Shown: positions 1-7,149 of the stretch, piece by piece | Layout of the letters: each line of letters starts with the position of its first letter | How positions within the stretch are numbered: position 1 is the stretch's first letter | Assembly (NCBI GenBank): GCA_016933025.1 | Contig: JAFGBT010000006.1 | Location: 219,078 to 283,077 of the forward strand | DNA length: 64,000 nt | Direction: 5' to 3' | From: Spirochaetota bacterium | GTDB taxonomy: Bacteria; Spirochaetota; UBA4802; UBA5550 | The notes under the pieces: model-generated | Seen by the model: only the letters and a program-made list of their open reading frames with translations | Database searches by the model: none | What the model was told of the DNA's origin: nothing | Translations under genes and position numbers: made by a program

Positions 1-588
1 GCAGATCACCGCGAGCTGGCGCTGGGTCGACCCGAACTTGTTCATGTGCCAGCGCGTACCCATGGCGTAGGCGTCCATGAACACGCTCCTCCCCTCGCCC
101 GGACTGCTGTCGTCGACCGGCACCTTCAGGTTCGTCAGGGACTTCTTCACGCTTTCGAGGAGCTGGAGCTGTCCCATGAAATTGCCGACGTCCATGCAGG
201 CGGCGTAGGCGCCCAGCGACTTTGCCTTGTTCGGGTCGGATATCTTTTCGGAACCGACCGCGATGGCGACATCATACATCCCGGCGCGAATTCCCGTGTA
301 TGCCAGGTTAAGGGCCGTGGACGCGCCGGCGCAGGCGTTCTCCACGCTCGTCGCCGGGATCTTGTCGATCCCCATGTTGCGGAATACCACCTGCGCCCGT
401 ATGGAGTGCTGGTTGCTGAACATCCCCCAGAAGGTGTTGGAGAAGAAGCCGGCCTGGATGTCTTTCTTCTCCAGACCGGCGTCCGATAGCGCGAGGTTGA
501 TAGCCTCGTGGGCCATTCCCATGACGCTCCCCTCCGGGTACTTGTTGAAGCGGATCATGCCCGATCCTATGATGTAAATACGCGACAT
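1..588 (-). CDS. Thiolase (SCP-x/lipid-transfer type), 3' part outside window
   Basis: The frame is open from an ATG at 586-588 to the left edge (196 codons, no stop), so only the N-terminal half is visible. It begins MSRIYIIGSGMIRF, the usual start of SCP-x-like thiolases. The stretch NACAGAS places the expected acyl-accepting cysteine at residue 86. Thiolases of this type cleave or condense 3-ketoacyl-CoA esters in the cytoplasm. The start overlaps the stop of the acyl-CoA dehydrogenase upstream as TAATG, so the two are probably translationally coupled. An SCP2 domain protein lies one gene further upstream, which supports the SCP-x assignment. The catalytic His and second Cys would be in the missing part. 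The substrate cannot be told from sequence. Confidence 0.85.
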   Translation of the reverse strand, partial: MSRIYIIGSGMIRFNKYPEGSVMGMAHEAINLALSDAGLEKKDIQAGFFSNTFWGMFSNQHSIRAQVVFRNMGIDKIPATSVENACAGASTALNLAYTGIRAGMYDVAIAVGSEKISDPNKAKSLGAYAACMDVGNFMGQLQLLESVKKSLTNLKVPVDDSSPGEGRSVFMDAYAMGTRWHMNKFGSTQRQLAVIC

Positions 589-1826
589 TATTGCGTTACC
601 TCCCGTACTATCATGTTGCCTGCGGTGAGCGCGAGCGAGTCGTTGGAGCCGTCCTCGATGAGGCCCGCGCGCGCGTCGCGGAAGAGCTTCTCTATCGGGA
701 ACTCCTTGGACAGGCCGTAGCCGCCGAAGATCTGGACCGCGTCGTTGGTGACGTCCAGGGCCGCCTGGGTGCAATAGACCTTCGAGGCGATCGAGTACTT
801 CACGTCGGGCGGCGTGGTGTTCATGTTGTATTTCATGGCGTCGCGGGAAAACGACCGCGCCGTGGCGGTCCTGACGAACATGTCGAAGAGCTTTTTCTGC
901 ACCGACTGGTGGTCGCAGAGCCGCCTGCCGCCCTGGATCCGTTCGGTGGAGTACTGCAGGGCAAGGTCATAGGCCGCCTGGGCCACGCCGGTGAAATAGG
1001 CGCCCATGGTGGCATTGGCGTGCGCCAGGGTCAGGTCGGTCATCATTTCGTAGCTCTCCTGGTCGATGATCATGTCCCGCGCGGGGCAGACTGCGTTGTC
1101 AAAAAATATTTCGCCCTGCGGGAGCTCCCTCTGTCCCATCTTGTTCAGCGGCTTCCCGCGCGATATTCCCTTCTGGCTCAGGTCCACCAGGCAGATGCCG
1201 CCGCCGGCCATCCCCATTGCCGGCTGGAGATTAACGAACAGCGAGACGTTGCTCGCGATCGGGCCGTTCGATATCCACGACGACTTCTGGCCGTTGAGGA
1301 TAAAATCGTCGCCTTTCCGCCTAACCTTGACCTGCTGGACCACCTTCGGGTCGCGAAAGTGCGGCGTCCCGGACATGAGGATGTCGGAACCGTGGTCCGG
1401 CTCGGTGATGCCCCAGCAGCTCATCACGCCGGCGTCCCTGCATTCGACGAAGGGCACGATGAATTTCTCGATCATGTAGTCATCGGCCATCATTGAGGCA
1501 TAGAAGGCGTTGAAGCAGCTGCACCCGAGCGATACCGCGAACCCGGCGCTCCCGTAGGCAAGCTCCTCCCAGACGATGTGCGTGGCCAGGGGATCGAGGC
1601 CGAGCCCGCCGTACGCGTCGGATATCAAGACGGTGTGATAGTTGAGCTCGTACATCTTTTTCATGCACCGCCAGTAGAGCGAATCCTTCGCGATCACCTG
1701 CTCCGGCGTCATCTTATCAAGCTCTATCGCGGCCGGCCGGAGCACGCCCACGGCGAATTTATGCACCGCCTCTTTCAGGGCGACATGGTCCTCGGCCAGG
1801 GTGAGATCAAGTTCGGTGTATGGCAT
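588..1826 (-). CDS. Acyl-CoA dehydrogenase (412 aa)
   Basis: FAD-dependent alpha,beta-dehydrogenation of an acyl-CoA, normally passing electrons to ETF. Length and layout fit the acyl-CoA dehydrogenase family: an N-terminal helical domain, a middle beta domain with GITEPDHGSD around 137-146, and a C-terminal helical domain with GGYGLSKEFPIEKLFRDAR. The usual catalytic Tyr-Glu-Gly-Thr loop is replaced by IEDGSN (residues 390-395). Aligned without gaps, Asp392 falls where the catalytic Glu usually lies, with Glu391 next to it. It sits between an SCP2 protein and a thiolase in a minus-strand operon, and its stop overlaps the thiolase start. Family call is firm; substrate is unknown. Confidence 0.93.
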   Translation of the reverse strand: MPYTELDLTLAEDHVALKEAVHKFAVGVLRPAAIELDKMTPEQVIAKDSLYWRCMKKMYELNYHTVLISDAYGGLGLDPLATHIVWEELAYGSAGFAVSLGCSCFNAFYASMMADDYMIEKFIVPFVECRDAGVMSCWGITEPDHGSDILMSGTPHFRDPKVVQQVKVRRKGDDFILNGQKSSWISNGPIASNVSLFVNLQPAMGMAGGGICLVDLSQKGISRGKPLNKMGQRELPQGEIFFDNAVCPARDMIIDQESYEMMTDLTLAHANATMGAYFTGVAQAAYDLALQYSTERIQGGRRLCDHQSVQKKLFDMFVRTATARSFSRDAMKYNMNTTPPDVKYSIASKVYCTQAALDVTNDAVQIFGGYGLSKEFPIEKLFRDARAGLIEDGSNDSLALTAGNMIVREVTQ

Positions 1827-1865
1827 GACGCCTCCTTTACCTGTAAATGCAATGTATTTATTGGC

Positions 1866-1990
1866 GCGCCCCCTAAATCCCCCATGGGGGGACTTGCCCT
1901 CACCCCCCTACCCCCTCTCCCACAGGGAGAGGGGTGACGGCTTCATGAGAAAATCTTAAAGCCCCCCTTTGGAGGGTTGGGGGGCGTCAC
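1866..1990. repeat. Cluster of short GC-rich palindromic repeats
   Basis: The gap between the dehydrogenase and the SCP2 gene holds three back-to-back palindromes. First, CCCTAAATCCCCC / GGGGGGACTTG at 1871-1895, the reverse complement of a unit near 40314-40339. Second, CCCCTCTCCC-ACA-GGGAGAGGGG at 1912-1934, whose core recurs at 37532-37552. Third, GCCCCCCTTTGGAGGGTTGGGG near 1962-1982, which is imperfect. These are dispersed, REP-like elements. They may also act as weak transcript-end hairpins, but no T-run follows on the minus strand. Confidence 0.7.
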
Positions 1991-2000
1991 AATCAACCCG

Positions 2001-2408
2001 TTACGCTCCTTTAACCTCCAGTCCATTCTCCTTCGCAATACCCGGATAGGCCGCGTATGCGGGCTTCAGCAGCGGCAGGAGCTTGAGCACCTTGGGGAGC
2101 GGCCCCTTCGCCTTGATGAGCCCCTTGGCGAGCGCAATCGGCATTGATATCTCCTGCAGCCAGAACCTGTGGCAGGTGTCGCCGGATAGCGTCATTTCGA
2201 TAGTCGGCGACAGTCCGTAAGGCCCGCAGATCACCTCGCCGCCGTTGTTCGGCGAAAGCCATATCTCGCCGTCAGGATCGCTGATAGTGAACTTGATGAT
2301 GATATCCGACTCGACGAACTTGGGCCCCACGGACGGGTCCTTGACCAGCCCCTCGAACAGGCCCCCCAGGATCCTGTACATCGTATCGGTTCTTTCAAAC
2401 ACTGCCAT
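2001..2408 (-). CDS. SCP2 sterol-transfer domain protein
   Basis: A 135-residue single-domain protein resembling the SCP2 lipid-binding fold: an N-terminal helix (FERTDTMYRILGGLFEGLV), strands around IIIKFTISDPDGEIWL and EMTLSGDT, and a C-terminal LAKGLIKAKGPLPKVLKLLPLL helix pair. SCP2 domains bind acyl-CoA or sterols in a hydrophobic tunnel. It lies 21 bp downstream of the alpha/beta hydrolase and upstream of the dehydrogenase and thiolase, on the same strand. In animals an SCP2 domain is fused to a thiolase (SCP-x); here the two domains appear as separate genes of one cluster. The ligand is unknown. Confidence 0.8.
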   Translation of the reverse strand: MAVFERTDTMYRILGGLFEGLVKDPSVGPKFVESDIIIKFTISDPDGEIWLSPNNGGEVICGPYGLSPTIEMTLSGDTCHRFWLQEISMPIALAKGLIKAKGPLPKVLKLLPLLKPAYAAYPGIAKENGLEVKGA

Positions 2409-2429
2409 GGAACACCTCCTGTGCGAATG

Positions 2430-3122
2430 TTATGATAATGTCGCGAGAAACGCCTCTATTTCCCGGTTGACTTCACCCGGCTTCTGTAAAAAGACGAGAT
2501 GTCCGGCGCCCGGGATGACCGCCAGGCGGGAACCCGGTATCCGGTCCGCCAGGTAGCGCGAGTACTTCTCGGGCGTCATGATATCCTTGTCGCCGCATAG
2601 TACAAGGGTCGGGATCCTTATTTCCGTGATCCTTTCCATTATGTCGAAGCGGTCGCAGCAGAGAAAATCGTTCAGGTGAACGCAGACTGGCAGCCTGCAC
2701 TGCCGGTCCATCACCATGTCGCGCACCGAGGGCTCAACGCCGTCATACATCGGCAACGCGACTTCCCGGTACCATGAAGGCGGCTTGTCGGCATTGTCCC
2801 TCAGCAGTTGCAGAAAACCGGGGTTCACCCTGAGACGGACGCCCGTTCCGATGAGGACGAGGCCGCCGACCTCGCCGGGATGCGCGAGCGCGTACGAAAG
2901 CGCGATTCCCCCGCCCATGCTCTGCCCGGCAAGAACTGTTTTCCCGCTGCCGTTCGCGGTAATATGCTCTCTCAACCACTCCCGGTATTCGTCTATGCTG
3001 TTGCGCGCCGCGCCTTCTGGATGCCCCGGAAGGGAGACCGCATCGCTGTCAGGGAAACGCGCCTTCTGGAAGTGCCACGCATCTCCTGTGCCGCCGGCTC
3101 CATGAATGAATACCAGCTTCAT
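2430..3122 (-). CDS. Alpha/beta hydrolase
   Basis: A 230-residue alpha/beta-hydrolase fold protein. It starts directly with the oxyanion-hole segment VFIHGAGGTGDAW. The nucleophile elbow GQSMGG places Ser68, the acid is Asp178 or Asp180 in CGDKD, and His208 lies in GAGHLVF, so the triad is complete. There is no signal peptide, so it is likely cytoplasmic. Its ATG overlaps the TGA of the histidine kinase gene upstream (ATGA), implying coupled translation of a sensor and an enzyme. Candidate activities include an acyl-CoA or carboxyl esterase; sequence alone does not decide. Confidence 0.88.
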   Translation of the reverse strand: MKLVFIHGAGGTGDAWHFQKARFPDSDAVSLPGHPEGAARNSIDEYREWLREHITANGSGKTVLAGQSMGGGIALSYALAHPGEVGGLVLIGTGVRLRVNPGFLQLLRDNADKPPSWYREVALPMYDGVEPSVRDMVMDRQCRLPVCVHLNDFLCCDRFDIMERITEIRIPTLVLCGDKDIMTPEKYSRYLADRIPGSRLAVIPGAGHLVFLQKPGEVNREIEAFLATLS

Positions 3123-6100
3123 GTATTATTCCCCAGCACCTGCTTGATGACCTTCCCGAGCTCTTCGATCCGGTACGGCTTGGCGATGACCCCCTTGAAC
3201 CCGTAGTCGGTGTAATTGGCCATGATTAGATCGTTCGAATAACCGCTCGACACAATCGCCTTCACGCCCGGATCCAGGGCGGTGAGCAGTTCAATGGTCT
3301 TTTTCCCTCCCATGCCGCCGGGAATCGTCAGGTCGAGGATCACCAGATCGTAGGGAGTACCCGCCGCGAGCGACTTCTCGTACAGGTCCACGGCCTCCCT
3401 GCCGTCAAGAGCGATCTCAACGCTGAACCCGATGTGCTCCAGCATCTTCCGTGCCGTGATGTTGACCGCCTCGTCATCGTCCATGAAGAGCACCCTGCCC
3501 GTTCCGCTGAACACCGGCTCCCGGACGCCGCTGTCGGCCTCGGGCGCCTCGCCGGACGTCGGAAGGTACAGGTAAAAGGTCGTTCCTTCGCCGACCCGCG
3601 ATTCGACAGAGATGTAGCCCTCGTGTCTTTTTATGATGGAAAAGGTGCTCGTCAACCCGAGCCCGTACCCGTCCTCCTTGGTGGTGAAATAGGGGTCGAA
3701 GACCTTCTGGAGGTGTTCCGCCGGGATACCGACGCCGGTATCTCCGACCGAAATCCTCACATATCGGCCCGGCTTGAGGGGAAGCCCGCTATCCGCGCCG
3801 ATCGTGACATTTTCCGTGGCGATGGTAATGTCTCCCCCCTCCGGCATAGCCTGGTCGGCGTTAATGACCAGGTTCTGGATCACCTGGCTGAACTGCCCCA
3901 CGTCCACGTTTACGGGCCAGAGCCCCTCCTGGAACTTGAAGGTGGACCGGACATTGGAGCCCCTGAGAATGAATCGCGACGAGTCTCGGATGATTTCCTC
4001 GGCCGACGCGATCTGACGCACGGGCGCCCCTCCCCTCGAGAAGGTCAGAAACTGCTGGGTCAGCTCCTGAGCCCTCGCGGAGGCCTTTTCCGCGTCGTCC
4101 AGAATCTCGATGAGCCGTTTGTTGTCTTTGCCGATAAGCCTTGCCAGATTGATGTTCCCTATGATCGCGGTGAGGATATTGTTGAAATCGTGCGCGATGC
4201 CGCCCGCGAGGATACCGATCGACTCGAGCTTCTCGATCTTCAAAATCTCGCCGTGGAACTTGACCTCCTCGGTGATATCCCGGATAACGATGACATAGCC
4301 GGTATTCCGGCCGGACTGGTCGCGTATCGGCGCGGCGCGCTCTGACACAATGCGCTCGCTGCCGTCCCGGTGGACCAGGAGGGTGTTCGATCTCAAATCG
4401 TCCGGCACAACGAGAGAAAGCCCGGCCTTGATCAGGTCAATCCTCTCCCCGGTCTTCTGGTCCTTCATGGCCAGCACGTCATTGACGGTCTTGCCGATCA
4501 CCTCGTCCTGCCGCCATCCAGTCAGTTCCTCAGCGGCCCTGTTCATGAGATGGACCCGCCATTTGGTATCGGTGGCAATGACCCCCTCGGCGATCGAGCT
4601 CATGGTGATCGTCAGCCGCTCCTTTTCCTCCCTGAGGGTGTCTTCGGCGAGCCTTCTCCAAGTAATGTCCCTGGCAACTCCCTGTATGCCGGTCACCCTA
4701 TCCTCTTTCATGATGGGGGAAAGGTTTACTTCGAGGCAGACACTGGTGCCGTCCTTCTTCGCGAGGGTGGCCTCGTATCCGATAACCTCCTTCCCCTTCA
4801 ATAAATCTCCGAACAAAAGCATGCTAAGTCCAATGTCGTTAGCGGAACGGAATTTTTGAAAAGAAGTGCCGATCAGTTCGTCAACCCGGTATCCCGTCAG
4901 GGGGGTAACAGACGGCGAGGTGTAGGTGATGACCCCCTGGGCGTCCATCATGAATATAACGTCAAAATTCCGCTCGATAACGCCCCTGAAGCGTTCCTCG
5001 CTCCGCTGGAGCGCCTCCTTGTCGCGGATATGCTCGGCCGCCTCCCGCTCCAGGTGTTCGTTAAGCACCTCAAGTCTCTTTCTCATCATTGTGATTTTAT
5101 CCGAGAGGCCGAACGAGAAAACCAGCGCATGCATCATCACGGAAAACTTCAAGACCGACACGGTCAGCGTGTTCATCGGCAGAAGCGCCACTGCGCGCAG
5201 CATGTAGACGCCCACCCCGAAAATCAGGAAAGACAATGACGCGAGATAAAAACGGGCGGACCGTTCCCCCCTTACCAGCGTCACAATGACCCCGGCCACA
5301 GCGACCACAATCGACGCGACTGAGACAATCAGCGAAATGTAGTACATGACAGGGCTGTCTATCAGCGCAAAATTGACCGCGAAGGCTGCCGCACTGGCGG
5401 CGATGACTGACAGTATTGCCTTATCCGCTAATGGCGCGACATAGCGTGTGGCGACAAACTCCCTGGTGAACATCAAGTAGAGGGCATCCGCGATAAAGAT
5501 AAACATCGTCGTCCATGAGAAAATGCCGGTTTCCGGAGTAAAATACCGGACCCCCCTGCCGTCAAAGGCAAGGGACATCAGGATGAGGCTGCCGATGAAC
5601 AGCACATAGTACAGGTAGTCTCTTCCCTTCATCGACAGAAAAACAAAGAAGTTATAGATGAGCATGATAATCAGCATGCCGTAATAGATGCCGTTGAGGA
5701 CCCCGTCGAACAGGGTGCTGCGGTACAGTTCTTCCCTCGAATAGACATTGAGGGGGACCGACATGGCGGAGGTGGTCCTGACTCTCAGGTAATAGGTGGT
5801 GGCGCCCGGCTGCTGCTTCAGGGGGAACACGAAGTTCGGGTGGGCAAATTTCCGTTCGCTGAACGGGAGCAAGTCTCCCGACCTGATTTCATTGAACCCT
5901 CCCCTACCGTCGGGAATATAAAGGATGATATCGTCCAGGAGGGGATATCCGACCTCCAGGTAGCACGAAACAGGGCCGGCTTCCGGGTTCTTAAAGACAA
6001 ATCTGAACCAGTATGCGGACGACGTCAGCCCGAAATTGGGGACCTCGTGCCGCAGACTCATGAACGCAGCCGGCGAAAGTGTCGCGACCGCTCCTATGCC

Positions 6101-6286
6101 AAGCCGCGCTTCGCGGTCCTCAAGATACAAAACCGCCGGGCCGATGCCCTTTACGGCCAGCGACGCGTCAATCGTCACGGCCCGCCGGCCGGCCGCTGGC
6201 TGCACCTGTGCGGCCGCGGCACCCCTCCAAAATAAACCCGCCAGAAACACGAGCAGGGCGGCGATGGCAGGGAGGGCTAACGGCAT
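3119..6286 (-). CDS. 7TMR-DISM hybrid histidine kinase with two PAS and a receiver domain
   Basis: Membrane sensor kinase. Numbering from a possible GTG start at 6382 (1087 aa): membrane anchor or signal at 35-52, an extracytoplasmic 7TMR-DISMED2-like beta domain at about 70-215, seven membrane segments at about 225-425, a coiled linker, PAS domains at about 462-575 and 585-705, HisKA with phospho-acceptor His731 (GGIAHDFNN), an HATPase domain with DTGVGIP and GYGLGL, and a C-terminal receiver with Asp1017. I prefer the ATG at 6286 (residue 33), which directly precedes the hydrophobic anchor, but neither start has a clear ribosome site. No DNA-binding output is adjacent, so phosphotransfer partners are elsewhere. 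The family is common in spirochaetes. Confidence 0.9.
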   Translation of the reverse strand: MPLALPAIAALLVFLAGLFWRGAAAAQVQPAAGRRAVTIDASLAVKGIGPAVLYLEDREARLGIGAVATLSPAAFMSLRHEVPNFGLTSSAYWFRFVFKNPEAGPVSCYLEVGYPLLDDIILYIPDGRGGFNEIRSGDLLPFSERKFAHPNFVFPLKQQPGATTYYLRVRTTSAMSVPLNVYSREELYRSTLFDGVLNGIYYGMLIIMLIYNFFVFLSMKGRDYLYYVLFIGSLILMSLAFDGRGVRYFTPETGIFSWTTMFIFIADALYLMFTREFVATRYVAPLADKAILSVIAASAAAFAVNFALIDSPVMYYISLIVSVASIVVAVAGVIVTLVRGERSARFYLASLSFLIFGVGVYMLRAVALLPMNTLTVSVLKFSVMMHALVFSFGLSDKITMMRKRLEVLNEHLEREAAEHIRDKEALQRSEERFRGVIERNFDVIFMMDAQGVITYTSPSVTPLTGYRVDELIGTSFQKFRSANDIGLSMLLFGDLLKGKEVIGYEATLAKKDGTSVCLEVNLSPIMKEDRVTGIQGVARDITWRRLAEDTLREEKERLTITMSSIAEGVIATDTKWRVHLMNRAAEELTGWRQDEVIGKTVNDVLAMKDQKTGERIDLIKAGLSLVVPDDLRSNTLLVHRDGSERIVSERAAPIRDQSGRNTGYVIVIRDITEEVKFHGEILKIEKLESIGILAGGIAHDFNNILTAIIGNINLARLIGKDNKRLIEILDDAEKASARAQELTQQFLTFSRGGAPVRQIASAEEIIRDSSRFILRGSNVRSTFKFQEGLWPVNVDVGQFSQVIQNLVINADQAMPEGGDITIATENVTIGADSGLPLKPGRYVRISVGDTGVGIPAEHLQKVFDPYFTTKEDGYGLGLTSTFSIIKRHEGYISVESRVGEGTTFYLYLPTSGEAPEADSGVREPVFSGTGRVLFMDDDEAVNITARKMLEHIGFSVEIALDGREAVDLYEKSLAAGTPYDLVILDLTIPGGMGGKKTIELLTALDPGVKAIVSSGYSNDLIMANYTDYGFKGVIAKPYRIEELGKVIKQVLGNNT

Positions 6287-6416
6287 GTTGGAGCCGAATA
6301 GACGGCGGCGTCCGCGGCTGTTATATCTGTTATAAAGCACTATCGCTCCCCGGAGTATCGTCCCTCGGCATTGAATTAACACCGCGATGGAAGTCGGGCC
6401 GTCATCCTTACCGCGC

Positions 6417-6755
6417 TTATTTAAGGAATTCGGCTTCGAATTTATTCTTGGGAATAATCCTGACCACCCTGTCCAGCTTGACGACCTCGAAAATTTTCTT
6501 TAGCGGCTCGCTCAGATCAATTATGACGAGCCTGATATTGATCTCATCCATCCTCCTGGACAGCCTGAAGATATGGTTGATTGAAACGGAGTCTATCTGG
6601 GCGAGGTTTTTGAAGTCAAGGGCGATGACATCCGGGTGTCTGCCGAGCTCTTCATCCCACGCTTCCTCGGCCTCCCTGATGGTTTCACGCGTCAGGATGC
6701 CCGCGACATGAATAATTATAACCCTCCCAAATTCTTCGGCATCTATCTGTATCAC
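6417..6755 (-). CDS. STAS domain protein (anti-sigma factor antagonist-like)
   Basis: A 112-residue single STAS domain. The pattern VIALDFKNLAQIDSVSINHIFRL matches the strand-loop-helix that carries the phosphorylatable serine in SpoIIAA/RsbV-like proteins, here in IDSVSINH. It begins IDAEEFGRVIIIHVAG, typical of the first strand. These proteins switch partners with serine kinases of the RsbW type or bind other regulators. No RsbW or PP2C gene is adjacent. It lies just upstream of, and in the same direction as, the 7TM hybrid kinase gene, which suggests a joint signalling role; this is inferred from position only. Confidence 0.8.
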   Translation of the reverse strand: MIQIDAEEFGRVIIIHVAGILTRETIREAEEAWDEELGRHPDVIALDFKNLAQIDSVSINHIFRLSRRMDEINIRLVIIDLSEPLKKIFEVVKLDRVVRIIPKNKFEAEFLK

Positions 6756-6897
6756 CGGTCAATACCTCGTAACGCATTATATGCATATAAACCTGATATT
6801 AGTCAATACTATTAGAATTCATATTAAAAATTAATAATCTACTCCCACGCAGCACATCCTGTATCAAAATCTCCCAATCTTACAAATAGATTTTATT

Positions 6898-7110
6898 GTG
6901 TAAGAAAAGGGGATCGGGGAAATAAAAAAGTAGTTCAGATGCTTTAATAACCAATGTCATCAGGAGCGCACCCTTCGACGAAGCCTGTGGTGAGCCCTTC
7001 GGCTTCGCTCAGGATAAACTCCGTCGAGGCATGCTTCGTCGTCCCGATTGCATCGGGACTCCTCGCAATTACTGTTGAATGACTATCCCCCCGATCCCCT
7101 TTTCTTACAC
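6898..7110. repeat. 213-bp element with perfect 22-bp terminal inverted repeats
   Basis: The ends 6898-6919 and 7089-7110 are perfect reverse complements over 22 bp (GTGTAAGAAAAGG... and its mirror). The element is flanked on both sides by ATT (6895-6897 and 7111-7113), possibly a 3-bp target duplication. It has no coding capacity. Inside are nested short palindromes (around CTTCGACGAAGC and CCCGATTGCATCGGG). A diverged relative lies at 58648-58810. This is the structure of a non-autonomous MITE-like element. Confidence 0.75.
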
Positions 7111-7149
7111 ATTCAGGTAATCGTTTAGGAAAAGAATATCGGGAGGATA

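Noticed and set aside
591..1496. A 301-codon plus-strand frame opposite the acyl-CoA dehydrogenase.
   Set aside because: Antisense shadow; the true gene has all dehydrogenase motifs on the other strand.
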